Positions 43,590 through 53,031 are shown, counted from the first letter of the stretch. The stretch: DNA of 64,000 nucleotides from Polyangiaceae bacterium (GCA_025936045.1 JAICUB010000012.1:81063-145062); one strand, 5' to 3'. The notes: generated from the sequence alone by a model not told the origin. Numbers and translations: made by a program.

Positions 43590-45536
43590 ATGCGCCCCTG
43601 CCCTCAGTGCGGAGCACCTTCGCCCGACACGGCGGGTCGCTGCGCCGCTTGCGGTACGGCCATGCCCGCCGCGCTCGACAAAACGCAGGCATTGCCGCCG
43701 CCCGGCCTCGGGCAAACGCTGACGGGCGAGGCACCCGGTCGCGCGGCCCCGACTCAACCCGGTCACGCTTCCTCTCCCGTCGGGCAGACGCAGGCGGGCT
43801 TCGCGCCTCCCCACGCCGCGCCCTCCGCGGCCTCACGCCCAGCCGGGGCCGCCGGGCTCAAGGCTACCGTGATGGGCCTCGGCGCGGTGCCTGCCGGCGC
43901 TCCGGGCGCTGAAGCTCCGCGCGCTACGCCGCTCGGCCTGAAGGGCACGATGATAGGGCTCGCCCCCGAAGCGCTTCATCCTGCTCAGGCGGCGGCGCCG
44001 GGTCCGGCGGGCGTGGCGAACCCGCTCCGCGGAACGATGATCGGCATGGCGCCTCCCCCCACGCCGTTCAATCCCGACGTGACGACGCCGTCACCGGTGC
44101 TCGCGCCTCACGCGGTTCCGCCGGAGGCCGCCCGCCTCCCCGTCGCCCACAAGACGATGTTGGGCATCGCGCGGCCGGGCATCGCCCCTCTGAATCCAGG
44201 AATCGAGAAGGCGCAGCCGCTAGCGCCCGCCCCCGTGCCGCCCGTGCCGTTGCCCGAGCTGCCCGTCGCGCAGCCATGGCGCCCGCCGTCGCCCGAGAGC
44301 ACCGGCGGGCCACCCGCCGGGCTGCCGCGCCCGCTCCGCATTCCCGCGGCCGCCGCCGTCGCGATCGTCGGCGCGGCCGCGCTGCTCACCGCGGCCGGAG
44401 TGGCGCTCTTTCTTTATCGTGCGCGCGGCGCCGTCGAAGCGACGCTCGGAACGAACGCGGACGGCAAAGACCAGCTCTCGCTCGTCTGCAAAGGCTGTGC
44501 GGACGGCGCGACCGTTCGCGTCGGCAACGCGCGTGCGACGTTCCACGCTGGCCGCGCGGACGTGCTCATCGAGCAAAAGCTCGCGGTCGGCAACAACACC
44601 CTCGCCGCGGAGCTCGAGCGGCGGCCGGGGCGCGCCGACGCCGTGGAGCTCAGCGTGCCGGTCGATTTCCGGATCCGCGCCGACACGTCCGGGCTCATGC
44701 AAGCGCCGCCGCGCGTCGTCGTGCGCGTCGAAGCCGTCCCGCACGCGGCCGTCGTCGTGGACGGCAAGCCGCTCGCCTTGACCGCGGCGCCGGGCGGCTC
44801 CGAATCCGGCAGCGCCGATATCGACGTTTCGAGCGCGCTCCTCGGCAACAGCTCCGTCGTGGGCATGCTCGAGCGCAAAATCCCGTACGTCGTGACGCCC
44901 CCGAGCGGAACGCCGGCGCGCGGTGAAGTGAGCGTGCGCATCGGAGTAACACCTCTCGTCCTCTCCGCGCCGGGCCCGAGCATCACGATCGAGACGCAAA
45001 CCTTCGTGCTCGCCGGTCACACGCAGAAAGACGCGACGGTGACCGTCGAGGGTCGTCCCATCACCGTGGACGGCAGCGGGGCGTTCGCGCAGATGATGAG
45101 CGTCTCGGCGCTCGGCGAAACGAACATCACCGTGCGCGCCGACGCCAAGGACCAAGCGCCCCGACTCGTCCCCGTACGCGTGCGGCGCGTGCAGAGCCTG
45201 GCGGCCGAGGCGGCCATCGCGCGCGCCAAAGCGACGACGTCGTACTCGGCGCTCGAACGCGATCCGGACGCTCAGCGCGGACTCGCGGTCGGGCTCGACG
45301 GCAGCGTCGTCGACGCACGCGTCGACGCGTTCACGACGGTGCTCTTGATGGACGTGAAGAGCGGCTGTTCGCACGCACCGTGCCTCGCGCGCGTCGCCAT
45401 CGGTGAGAAGGCGGAGCTCAAACAGGGCAGCGCAGTGAGCGTGTTCGGCGTCGTGAGCGGCGCCGTGGACGGACCGCACCAGGGGACGAAGATCCCCGCA
45501 ATCTCCGCAGATTTCGTGCTCAAAGGCCGCCCGTGA
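43590..45536 (+). CDS. Zinc-ribbon membrane protein with repeated Thr-Met-x-Gly motifs
   Basis: A zinc ribbon opens the protein (CPQC and CAAC, residues 4-21). A Pro/Ala linker to residue 245 contains four copies of a short motif centred on Thr93 (KATVMGLG), Thr120 (KGTMIGLA), Thr149 (RGTMIGMA) and Thr189 (HKTMLGIA). One transmembrane helix lies at residues 253-277. The outer part, about 370 residues, is beta-rich (Ig-like blocks such as [22 protein letters not shown] repeats) with a Cys pair (CKGC and CSHAPC). No known family. GTGA overlap couples it to the Ser/Thr kinase that follows. Confidence 0.8.
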   Translation: MRPCPQCGAPSPDTAGRCAACGTAMPAALDKTQALPPPGLGQTLTGEAPGRAAPTQPGHASSPVGQTQAGFAPPHAAPSAASRPAGAAGLKATVMGLGAVPAGAPGAEAPRATPLGLKGTMIGLAPEALHPAQAAAPGPAGVANPLRGTMIGMAPPPTPFNPDVTTPSPVLAPHAVPPEAARLPVAHKTMLGIARPGIAPLNPGIEKAQPLAPAPVPPVPLPELPVAQPWRPPSPESTGGPPAGLPRPLRIPAAAAVAIVGAAALLTAAGVALFLYRARGAVEATLGTNADGKDQLSLVCKGCADGATVRVGNARATFHAGRADVLIEQKLAVGNNTLAAELERRPGRADAVELSVPVDFRIRADTSGLMQAPPRVVVRVEAVPHAAVVVDGKPLALTAAPGGSESGSADIDVSSALLGNSSVVGMLERKIPYVVTPPSGTPARGEVSVRIGVTPLVLSAPGPSITIETQTFVLAGHTQKDATVTVEGRPITVDGSGAFAQMMSVSALGETNITVRADAKDQAPRLVPVRVRRVQSLAAEAAIARAKATTSYSALERDPDAQRGLAVGLDGSVVDARVDAFTTVLLMDVKSGCSHAPCLARVAIGEKAELKQGSAVSVFGVVSGAVDGPHQGTKIPAISADFVLKGRP

Positions 45537-47635
45537 CCGTGAGCGGCCTGTCCGCCGCCACCGTCTGCCGCCACTGCGGCGAGTCGAACTCGGAGCACGC
45601 GAAATTTTGCGTCAATTGCGGCGGCGCGCTCGGTGCCGCCACGACGACGCTACCACCGACCGAGCGCGCCGCCGTGAAGCCCGCGTCGGTGCCGCCGCCG
45701 ACCACGCGCGACGCGCGCTTCGCCGATCCGCTGATCGGCCGCTTGATCGCCGAGCGCTACCGCGTGCTCGAGCTCATCGGACGCGGCGGGATGGGCGTCG
45801 TCTACAAGGCGGAGCACACACGCATCGGCAAGATCCTCGCGCTCAAGCTGCTCACCGGCGAGCTCACGCGCGACGGCGAGCAGGTCGCGCGCTTCAAACG
45901 CGAAGCGCTGATGTCGAGCCGACTCTCGCATCCGAACACCGTACAAGTCTTCGACTTCGGGGAAGCGGACGGGCTCGCCTATCTCGCCATGGAGTACGTG
46001 CGCGGGCGCGATCTCGGCACCGTCGTGAGCGAGGCGGGCCGGTTGCAGGCCGAACGCACCGCGCGCATCGTGATCCAGATTTGCAGCTCGCTCAGCGAGG
46101 CGCACGACAAGGGCATCGTCCACCGCGACCTCAAACCCGAAAATATCATGATCGTCGCGAGCCAAAACGGCGACGACGTGGCCAAAGTCCTCGACTTCGG
46201 CCTCGCGAAGCTGCGCGAGTCGAGTGAGCTTTCGGACGTGACCTCGAGCGGGGCAATCGTCGGGACGCCGTATTACATGGCGCCCGAGCAGATCCGCGGT
46301 GAAGCCGTCACGCCCGCCTGCGACGTGTATCAGCTCGGGGCGCTGCTTTACGCATGCCTCACGGGCACGGTGCCGTTCGACGCCGCCACGCCGATGGGCG
46401 TGCTCACGCGCCATCTCATCGAGGCGCCCGTCCCTCCGAACGTGCGCGTGCCGGAGCTCTCGCTCTCGAGCTCCTTCGAACGCCTCGTGCTGACGGCGCT
46501 CGCCAAGGATCCGTCCGATCGCTTTCCGAGCGCCGCCGCGCTCAAGGACGCGCTGGTCAACGAGCTCCGCGGCGCAGGCGACAACGTCGAGCTCTTGCTC
46601 GACTCCGGACAACTCGTGAAACTCACGGGCGACGATCAGGTCGCCACGCGCGACGAGGTCGAAGACTACGCTCGCAAGCTACGCCGGCGGAGCTACTTGA
46701 GCTGGTCGCTGCTCGGAGCCGGCGCACTCGTGCTCGTCGCGGGTGGCGTGCGGGGTTATCGCTCCCTCTTCGCGCCGCCCTCCTTCCAGGGCTTCGAGCT
46801 CGAGCCGAACAACGCCGCGAGCGAAGCGCGCAGCCTCCCCTTCCCGCTCGATGTGCGCGGCCATCTCGGACAACGGCTCGATCAAAAGCGGAGCGACCGA
46901 GATTTCTTTCGCATCGACGTGCCCGCGGGCGGCGACGTGTTCCGCCTGAGCTTCGAACCGCTGCCGAACCTCGCGTCGTGCGTCGTCTTCTATCAGGCGG
47001 ACGCTCAGGAACCGTTCGGACGTTACTGTACGGCCATGCCCGAGGTCGGCCTCGACGTGAGCGCGCTCCGTCTGACCCCGGGCGCGTGGATCGTCGCGGT
47101 CATGCAGGATCAGGACACGTATTTCGAGTCGGGGGCGCCCCCGGTCTACGAAAACGTATCCGACGAATACCGTTTGAAGCTCGGGCCCGGAACGGCCGTG
47201 CCGGAACGCGAGGTGGAGCCGAACGACGCCGCGCCGCTCGGCAACGTCGTCGCGCTCGGCGCGACACTTCGGGGCGCGCTCGCGTGGGCCAAGGACGTCG
47301 ATCTCGTCTGCGCGGCAGCGGGCGCGAAGCGCGTGCGTTTCAGCGTCCAAGACTCGCCCGACCGACCGCGTAACCGTTATTCGGTGCTCGAGGTGACACC
47401 CCGCGGCGGACCGGACAACGGCGTTCCCGTGCGCGTGCACCGCTCGGGCGCGAGCGGCCGGCCCTCGTTGCACGACGTGGCCGGCACCTGGCGCGGGTCG
47501 TTCATCGAAGTCGATCCGGCGGCACCACCGTGCATCGAGCTCGCTCTCTCCCCGAATCCCTGGGGGCCGAGCGAGGCGGCCGTCACGGCCATACCCGGTA
47601 GCGAAGAATACGTCGTAAAACTCGAAGCCCCATGA
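45533..47635 (+). CDS. Zinc-ribbon Ser/Thr protein kinase, membrane-anchored
   Basis: Residues 12-29 are a zinc ribbon (Cys12, Cys15, Cys26, Cys29). The kinase domain spans about 76-345 with all key residues: GRGGMGVVYKA, Lys105 in LALKLL, HRDLKPEN, DFG in VLDFGLAKL and GTPYYMAPEQIRGE. A transmembrane helix at 388-408 leads to about 290 extracytoplasmic residues with PPC-like beta domains (ELEPNNAASEARSLPF, EVEPNDAAPLGNVVAL, each EPNxA). So signals outside could control a cytoplasmic kinase. Overlaps join it to the zinc-ribbon protein before (GTGA) and the propeller protein after (ATGA). Confidence 0.92.
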   Translation: MTVSGLSAATVCRHCGESNSEHAKFCVNCGGALGAATTTLPPTERAAVKPASVPPPTTRDARFADPLIGRLIAERYRVLELIGRGGMGVVYKAEHTRIGKILALKLLTGELTRDGEQVARFKREALMSSRLSHPNTVQVFDFGEADGLAYLAMEYVRGRDLGTVVSEAGRLQAERTARIVIQICSSLSEAHDKGIVHRDLKPENIMIVASQNGDDVAKVLDFGLAKLRESSELSDVTSSGAIVGTPYYMAPEQIRGEAVTPACDVYQLGALLYACLTGTVPFDAATPMGVLTRHLIEAPVPPNVRVPELSLSSSFERLVLTALAKDPSDRFPSAAALKDALVNELRGAGDNVELLLDSGQLVKLTGDDQVATRDEVEDYARKLRRRSYLSWSLLGAGALVLVAGGVRGYRSLFAPPSFQGFELEPNNAASEARSLPFPLDVRGHLGQRLDQKRSDRDFFRIDVPAGGDVFRLSFEPLPNLASCVVFYQADAQEPFGRYCTAMPEVGLDVSALRLTPGAWIVAVMQDQDTYFESGAPPVYENVSDEYRLKLGPGTAVPEREVEPNDAAPLGNVVALGATLRGALAWAKDVDLVCAAAGAKRVRFSVQDSPDRPRNRYSVLEVTPRGGPDNGVPVRVHRSGASGRPSLHDVAGTWRGSFIEVDPAAPPCIELALSPNPWGPSEAAVTAIPGSEEYVVKLEAP

Positions 47636-48819
47636 CCTCGCGCTCGAATGCAAGGGGATGGCGCCTGCAGGCACTCCTTTGCGCCGCGGTCGTCACCTCG
47701 GCGGTCGGAGGCGAAAGCAGCCTCGCGCGGGGCGCCGATTCGCGCGTCGGCTATCGGGAGCCGGCGCGCGCCGAGGGCGCGACGATCGGCGCCCGCATCG
47801 ACGCCGGCGGCACCAATGAAACCCCCGCTCGCTTGCCGCGCTCGCCACGCGTGAGTTTTCAGACGCGGCTCGCCCCGCCTATCGTCGGGGAGCCGGTGGC
47901 GAGCCGCGGCGGCGCGTTCGTCGTCGCGCACGGCCGCGATCGCGTCTCGGCGCTCGATGCTTCCGGCCACAGCCTGTGGTCGGTGCGGCTCGGGGTGGAG
48001 CTCGCGAGCGGGCCGATCCCGCTCGGTTCGGACGCGTACTTGCTCGTCAGCCGCGAGGCGCGACTCTTCGAGCTCTCGAACGCGGGCGTCGCGCGCGAAC
48101 GCGAAGAGCTCGGCTGGAACGCGGTCGACGGCGCGGTGCTGTTCGCGCCGACGGCCGAAGGCGGCGCCGTGGTCGCGACGGGGGCGCGGCTCGCGCGCGT
48201 CGCTCCCGGCGGCGCGCGCGGCTTTCGCACGAAGCTCGGCGTGAGCCTACGCGCGGTGTTCGACTGGCGAGGCGCGACGCTCGCGATCGGACGCGACGGC
48301 TCGATCTGGCTGCGCGGAGCCGCGGGCGATCCGCTCGAGCTCGGCGATTTCGGCGCGCCCGTCGGCGAGGTGATGCTCGCGGGCGACCGCCTGTTCGCGC
48401 TCACCGAGCACGAGCTCTCCCGCTTCGACCTCTCGGCACGGAAAGGCGCGCCAGGCTGGGCCGATCCGGCGCTCGCGCTCCACGACGTCGCGCTCGCGCA
48501 CGGCGAGCGCGTGTTCGTCGCGGCAGGCCGCTCGACGCTCGTCGAGCTCGCTCGGGACGGCCGCGAGCTCGCGCGCTTCACGCTGCCCACCGGCGAGAAC
48601 GGCGCCGAGCTCTCGAACCTCGTCGTCGATCGCACGGGTGCGCTGCTGGTCGTCGCGAACGGTTCGCCGCTCTGGAGCGTCACTCCCGAGGGCGAAACAA
48701 CGAGCCTGCTCGGCACCGGCTGCCCCGATCCGCTGCGGCCGACGCCGGTCGCGGACGGCCGCGTCGTCGCGGCGTGCCGTTCGGGGCTCGTGCGCGGACT
48801 CAGTGATAAAGCACGTTGA
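47632..48819 (+). CDS. Secreted beta-propeller-like protein
   Basis: A signal peptide (LQALLCAAVVTSAVGGESSL) starts the protein. Repeated blocks of about 40 residues follow, e.g. GAFVVAHGRDRVSALDASGH, AYLLVSREARLFELSNAG, ATLAIGRDGSIWLRGAAGD and LLVVANGSPLWSVTPEGE, in the style of PQQ or WD-like propellers. No catalytic motif is seen. It may bind a ligand or partner of the kinase outer domain encoded just upstream; that is inference from the ATGA overlap. The end overlaps the convergent gene by 20 bases. Confidence 0.8.
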   Translation: MTSRSNARGWRLQALLCAAVVTSAVGGESSLARGADSRVGYREPARAEGATIGARIDAGGTNETPARLPRSPRVSFQTRLAPPIVGEPVASRGGAFVVAHGRDRVSALDASGHSLWSVRLGVELASGPIPLGSDAYLLVSREARLFELSNAGVAREREELGWNAVDGAVLFAPTAEGGAVVATGARLARVAPGGARGFRTKLGVSLRAVFDWRGATLAIGRDGSIWLRGAAGDPLELGDFGAPVGEVMLAGDRLFALTEHELSRFDLSARKGAPGWADPALALHDVALAHGERVFVAAGRSTLVELARDGRELARFTLPTGENGAELSNLVVDRTGALLVVANGSPLWSVTPEGETTSLLGTGCPDPLRPTPVADGRVVAACRSGLVRGLSDKAR

Positions 48820-49561
48820 AGAGGAACGCGACGCCGTAGGTCGAGCTGTCGAGTGTGTAAGCGCCGGGTCCGTGATCGTGCGAGCCGTCGTGATCGAACG
48901 CGCCCGTGAAGCGCAAGAGCCCGCCCATCGACCACTCGTCGGCGACCCACCAGTTCTGTCCGAGCCACACCGCGAGGCCGAGGCCACGGCCGCGGAGCTC
49001 GTCGAGCTTGCCCGGCGTGGTCGTGCGGCTGCCCGCGAGCCCGAGGAAACCGCCGAGGTGGAACCCGCCGTTCACCTGAGGAAAGCCGTCCACGAAGGCG
49101 CCGATCATCCCGAGGCCGGCCGTCGAATTGCCGCCCTGAATGCTGGCGAGCGAGAGCTCACCGCCGAGCGCCATGCCCGGACTCGGCGTGCCTCCGAACG
49201 CGAGGTCGAGGCCGAGTCCGCCGTCGCCGACCGAATAGTTCGGCCGCGACGCTTGATCGCTCTTTACGAAGGTGCGCGCCACGAGCAGCCCCACGTCGCC
49301 TCGGAAGTAGAAGCCGTCGTGCCGGTGCAGGTGGAGCGGCTCCGGCGGAGGCGGCTCCGGCTTGCTCAGGTCGATGAGCGGGCGACCGAGCGGTGTCGGA
49401 GGGAGAGCGGGCGGGTTCGGTCCGGCCGGTTCTGCCGGAGCCGAGGCAACGGGAGGCGCGGCGTTTTGTGCCTCGGCGGCACGCGCATTGCCCGAGACGA
49501 GCGCAATCGTCACACCCGAGACGGCAAGAAAAAGCGGGAGGGATGGCGAAGGGGGTCGCAC
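48800..49561 (-). CDS. Outer-membrane beta-barrel-type protein
   Basis: The GTG start gives a signal peptide (LPLFLAVSGVTIALVSGNARA, cleaved after ARA). A Pro-rich segment follows to residue 75. The remainder has alternating amphipathic strands (GFYFRGDVGLLVARTFVKSD, GLGLDLAFGGTP, GMALGGELSLASIQ, GVAFLFNVLYH) with an aromatic penultimate residue, as in small outer-membrane barrels. Convergent with the propeller gene; divergent from the Fe-S carrier gene with 29 bases between starts, where a TATATT box lies (49567). Confidence 0.75.
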   Translation of the reverse strand: MRPPSPSLPLFLAVSGVTIALVSGNARAAEAQNAAPPVASAPAEPAGPNPPALPPTPLGRPLIDLSKPEPPPPEPLHLHRHDGFYFRGDVGLLVARTFVKSDQASRPNYSVGDGGLGLDLAFGGTPSPGMALGGELSLASIQGGNSTAGLGMIGAFVDGFPQVNGGFHLGGFLGLAGSRTTTPGKLDELRGRGLGLAVWLGQNWWVADEWSMGGLLRFTGAFDHDGSHDHGPGAYTLDSSTYGVAFLFNVLYH

Positions 49562-49590
49562 CGGCCTATATTACCCGCAGACAAAGTCCC

Positions 49591-49914
49591 ATGATCACCA
49601 TTACCGAGCTCGCCGCCGACAAGGTCAAACAGATTTCCAAGGATGAGGGCCTCGACGGTCAGGGCCTGCGTCTCCGCGTGATCGGTGGCGGCTGCGCCGG
49701 GTTTCAGTACGACCTCTATTTCGAGGACAAGCCCACGGACCTGGACGAACGGTTCGAATCGAACGGCGTGGCGCTGTACATCGACCCGCTGAGCTTCCAG
49801 TACCTCAATCAGACCGAAATCGACTACGTCGAGAGCGCGCACGGCTCGGGGTTCAAATTCGCGAATCCGAACGTAAGCTCGACCTGTGGTTGCGGCTCGT
49901 CGTTCAAGGTCTAA
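49591..49914 (+). CDS. A-type iron-sulfur cluster carrier (ErpA/IscA family)
   Basis: The 107-residue protein has the three Cys of A-type carriers: Cys35 in IGGGCAGFQY and Cys99/Cys101 in SSTCGCGSSF. ITITELAADKVKQI at the start and QTEIDYVESAHGSGFKFANP match ErpA/IscA. It receives Fe-S clusters from the scaffold and passes them to apoproteins. No isc or suf genes adjoin, which favours ErpA, but I leave the symbol blank. Confidence 0.92.
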   Translation: MITITELAADKVKQISKDEGLDGQGLRLRVIGGGCAGFQYDLYFEDKPTDLDERFESNGVALYIDPLSFQYLNQTEIDYVESAHGSGFKFANPNVSSTCGCGSSFKV

Positions 49915-50080
49915 CGCGCTCGAACGCTGAGGGCGGAACGGCCTGTGAGCCGAACCTGCTCATTCGTCCAAGTTGCGTTGCAGGGCGTACTAATCCGGTT
50001 CCCCGCGCAACTTCGCCGCACGTCGCCCCGTAGGCGCTCATCGAGACCGGTCACCCGTGACCGGAGCTCGGAGTTCTTGC

Positions 50081-50962
50081 ATGGCCCGGATGAATGGCGT
50101 CGAGATTGGGACCTATCTCGCCAGAGTTCGCGCGTTTCCGGTGTTGAGCCGCGAAGACGAGCAGGACCTGGTGAAACGCTGGCTGACATTGCATGACGAG
50201 CGCGCGAGGGATCGCCTGCTCGCGGCTCACCTTCGCTACGTGGTTGCCATCGCCCTCCGCTACCGGCGCTACGGCGTCCCGGTCGAGGAGCTCGTGAGCG
50301 AAGGTAACTTCGGCCTGGTTCACGCGCTCGGCAAGTTCGAGCCGGGACGCGGCACCCGCTTCGTCACGTACGCCGCGTATTGGATTCGAGCATACGTCTT
50401 GAATCACGTGATCCGCTCGTGGAGCCTCGTCGGCGTCGGCTCGGGCGCGCTTCGCTCGAAGATGTTCTTTCGGCTCCGGCGTGAGCGCGTGAAAATCGCA
50501 AACCTCGTCGGCGACGGCGCGCAAGCGGACACCATGCTCGCCGAAGCGATGGGCTTGCCCGAAGCGACCGTGCAAGCGATGGTGCGCCGCCTCGACGCGC
50601 GCGACGTCTCGCTCGACACGAAGCCGTTCGATGATTCGTCCACGTCACTCGGTGATCTCCTGGCCGCACCGGATCGCAGCCAGGAGGAGACGCTCGCGGC
50701 GACGGAGCGCGACGATCAGGTTCGCGTTGCCGTGCAGAGCGCCATGGCCGACCTCGACGAACGGGAGCGCTACATCGCGGAAAAGCGGCTGATGGCCGAT
50801 CGCGACGACGAGCTCAGCTTGGCGGAAATCGGACGGCGTCTCGGCGTTTCGCGCGAGCGAGCGCGCCAGCTCGAGGTCCGAACGAAGCGCAAGCTCCGCC
50901 GTCGGATCGAGGAGCTTTCACGGCGCACGGGCGACGGCTTCAGCTTCGATTCTGCGGCCTAG
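50081..50962 (+). CDS. RNA polymerase sigma factor, RpoH (sigma-32) family
   Basis: Region 2 reads LLAAHLRYVVAIALRYRRYG, VPVEELVSEGNFGLVHALGK and GTRFVTYAAYWIRAYVLNHV. Region 3 follows with AEAMGLPEATVQAMVRRLDA, and region 4 is LAEIGRRLGVSRERARQLEV. Between them SLVGVGSGALRSKMFFRLRR resembles the RpoH box region of alternative heat-shock sigma factors. ATG 50081 or 50090 could start it. It immediately precedes rnpB on the same strand, whose promoter must lie in its last codons. Confidence 0.9.
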   Translation: MARMNGVEIGTYLARVRAFPVLSREDEQDLVKRWLTLHDERARDRLLAAHLRYVVAIALRYRRYGVPVEELVSEGNFGLVHALGKFEPGRGTRFVTYAAYWIRAYVLNHVIRSWSLVGVGSGALRSKMFFRLRRERVKIANLVGDGAQADTMLAEAMGLPEATVQAMVRRLDARDVSLDTKPFDDSSTSLGDLLAAPDRSQEETLAATERDDQVRVAVQSAMADLDERERYIAEKRLMADRDDELSLAEIGRRLGVSRERARQLEVRTKRKLRRRIEELSRRTGDGFSFDSAA

Positions 50963-50982
50963 CCGCTCGAATCTGGTGCTAG

Positions 50983-51367
50983 GGTCGCCGGGCCGCAGCG
51001 GCTCAGGCGATCGCTCGACGGACCTCCGTCGAGAGGAAAGTCCGGGCTCCATAGGGCAGGATGCCGGGTAACGCCCGGTGAGGGTAACCTCGAGGAAAGT
51101 GCCACAGAAAAGCAGACCGCCCCGGCGTTCGCGCCGGGGTAAGGGTGAAAAGGTGGAGTAAGAGCCCACCGCGCGTTCGGCAACGAGCGCGGCACGGCAA
51201 ACCCCATCCGGAGCAAGGCCACGTAGAGGAGCGTTCGAGGGCTGCCCGCCCGAGCTCCTGGGTAGGCCGCACGAGGCGCGCGGCGACGCGCGTCCCAGAG
51301 GAATGACCGCCGGCCCGCGCGAGGCGACTCGCGCGAGCAACAGAACCCGGCTTACGAACCCTGCGAC
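50983..51367 (+). ncRNA. rnpB: RNase P RNA (bacterial type A)
   Basis: The catalytic RNA that matures tRNA 5' ends. Conserved blocks appear in order: GAGGAAAGTCCGGGCTCC, then GGGTAACGCCCGG, CACAGAAAA, GTAAGGGTGAAAAGGTG, AACCCCATCCGGAGCAA, AGAGGAATGACCGCC and ACAGAACCCGGCTTA. P1 forms between GGTCGC (50983-50988) and GCGACC (51362-51367), which sets both ends. A 40-base part (51259-51298) is repeated exactly at 52974-53013. Confidence 0.95.
51259..51298 (+). repeat. 40-bp direct repeat, copy inside rnpB
   Basis: This hairpin-forming part of rnpB, from tgggtaggccgcacgaggcg to gcgcgtcccag, recurs without mismatch at 52974-53013 in the same orientation. In rnpB it is a normal structural arm followed by AGAGGAATG. 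Flanking bases differ from the second copy on both sides. Confidence 0.95.
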
Positions 51368-51400
51368 CACGCCCGGCGAAAGCCGGGCGTGTTTATTTCT
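51368..51400 (+). terminator. Rho-independent terminator of rnpB
   Basis: CACGCCCGGC-GAAA-GCCGGGCGTG forms a perfect 10-bp stem with a GNRA tetraloop, followed by TTTATTTCT. It begins one base after the P1 helix of rnpB. Confidence 0.9.
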
Positions 51401-51662
51401 GTGATCGGTGAAGACGGCGTCCGTCACGTAGAAGACGCCACCGCTGCCGGCAACCGGGGGCACCCGCACGTAACTCGGGTAGAAGGAAGCGTTCGGCATG
51501 TCCTCCGTTCGCCGTATTGGAAGTATCCGGCGCGCAGGGCGACTCGCCGTATTCGATTCAAAAGTGCGTGGGGCGGGATGCGAAGTTTTTCACCTGTGAG
51601 CGTGAAATCGCGACGAGCATGCTCCCGCCCGCATTGGGAAAGCACCTACTCCGAGGGCAATT

Positions 51663-52937
51663 ATGAAGAATTCTATACTACGTCCGCTCACGTCGATGTT
51701 GGGCAGCGCGGCAGCGCTTGCTTTGTTGAGCGGCTGTAGCGGCGCAACGGCCCCGGGCGACTCGGAGCTCGGCACGAGCGCGCAGGCGCTTCGCTGTTAT
51801 GACTACAGCGGCAACCCGAATAATACCGATGGTGATTGCGCATGGCGTGACTGGAGCAGACTCACGCCGAACAACGACCAAAATGTCGCGGGCATGCAGC
51901 AAGAATTCGCGCCGGCCCTGTGCGGAAGCGAACATGGTTTTTTGGCCGTAACTGCCGACACCGGCGGCCATTATCACATTCTGCAATTCGATGCCCCTGG
52001 CGTCGCGCCCTCTTGGGCAAGCTACGGCAACAGGCAGTTCGTAGCGAAGCCCTCGTGCGGTCAACGAGAGGACGTCGTGAATTCCTCGGGCCAGACTGTC
52101 GGCGCGTTCGTGATCGCCGGTAAATCTACCGACAACAAGATCTACACGAGTGCTGGAGTCATGGGCGCCCCCGGTCCGGGGAACCAAGGCGCACCCTCCG
52201 AGCCCTTCGCGGCAATCAGCAGCGATACGTATTCTGGGGGTGGCAATCCTACCCTCGCCGGCAGCACGCACGATAGGACGGTGAGCGCGATGGCTCTCGT
52301 CGTCGTGGACAGCAACCAGGTGATTTGGGGCTATTCACGGCAGCTGCCGTATCTGTCGCACTCGTGGTCAGCCCGAGTACAGGGCCCGAAGCTCCCCACG
52401 GGCTGGGCAGCGGTCGGCGCACCGGCCATGGTTCAGCTCGGCTTGAACTACGGGATCGTGGTCCATGCCCATAATGCTGGCTCGCACCGAGACGCCTTCT
52501 TCTACACCTACTTCTTTGCGGTCCAGTGGCCACCGGCCTTCTCGGCCGCAATTCCGGGTTCAGGCCCAGCAACCTGGACTCAGTGGGCCATCCCGCTGCA
52601 GGCCGGGCAAACCATCAGCGATGATCCGGCGCTCACCGCGGACAGCACGAACGGCCTGACTCTATGGTGGCGAAGCAATTCTCAAATCCTCGAAACTGCG
52701 GCGCCCAACCTGCAGCCACCGGGCTCGACTCCGCCCATCCTGCCGGCGATTGCGGTCAAACCCGGAAACACCATCAGCTTTGGCAGCGCGCCTGCCGCTT
52801 TGGCCGGGTACACTTTCGACGAAGGGATGTACGTCGTGGTCGCTCGGGATAGTACGGGCAGCCCTGCGGGCACAGGGTACTCGTGGTTCATCACGGACAC
52901 GAACAGCTTTACCGGTGGCGAAACGCCTGGGCCATAG
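51663..52937 (+). CDS. Lipoprotein of unknown function between two rnpB-derived repeats
   Basis: Not recognised. ATG 51663 starts a lipoprotein signal peptide (SAAALALLSGCSG). The mature protein, about 400 residues, is rich in Trp, Tyr, Ser and Gly (GCAWRDWSRL-type start, FLAVTADTGGHYHILQFDAP, IWGYSRQLPYLSHSWSARVQ, GLTLWWRSNS, GYSWFITDT), suggesting a propeller-like or lectin-like beta fold. The codons use more A and T than the neighbours, and the 290 bases before it are likewise less GC-rich, so recent acquisition is possible. It lies alone between the two copies of a 40-bp rnpB repeat. Confidence 0.75.
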   Translation: MKNSILRPLTSMLGSAAALALLSGCSGATAPGDSELGTSAQALRCYDYSGNPNNTDGDCAWRDWSRLTPNNDQNVAGMQQEFAPALCGSEHGFLAVTADTGGHYHILQFDAPGVAPSWASYGNRQFVAKPSCGQREDVVNSSGQTVGAFVIAGKSTDNKIYTSAGVMGAPGPGNQGAPSEPFAAISSDTYSGGGNPTLAGSTHDRTVSAMALVVVDSNQVIWGYSRQLPYLSHSWSARVQGPKLPTGWAAVGAPAMVQLGLNYGIVVHAHNAGSHRDAFFYTYFFAVQWPPAFSAAIPGSGPATWTQWAIPLQAGQTISDDPALTADSTNGLTLWWRSNSQILETAAPNLQPPGSTPPILPAIAVKPGNTISFGSAPAALAGYTFDEGMYVVVARDSTGSPAGTGYSWFITDTNSFTGGETPGP

Positions 52938-52973
52938 CGCCGCCTGGGGTGGCGAGAAAGGGACAGCAGAAGG

Positions 52974-53013
52974 TGGGTAGGCCGCACGAGGCGCGCGGCG
53001 ACGCGCGTCCCAG
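52974..53013 (+). repeat. 40-bp direct repeat, isolated copy of an rnpB segment
   Basis: Exact copy of 51259-51298, 1715 bases downstream, with no other rnpB sequence around it. It sits between the lipoprotein gene and the end of the RND pump gene. Its inner GGCGCGCGGCGACGCGCGTC hairpin could also end transcription, but no T-run follows. Confidence 0.95.
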
Positions 53014-53031
53014 CTGACGCTCGCCGAAAGC

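Noticed and set aside
52974..53013. Isolated 40-mer read as a terminator for the lipoprotein gene
   Set aside because: It forms a hairpin but lacks a T-run and is identical to part of rnpB, so origin from rnpB is the better explanation.
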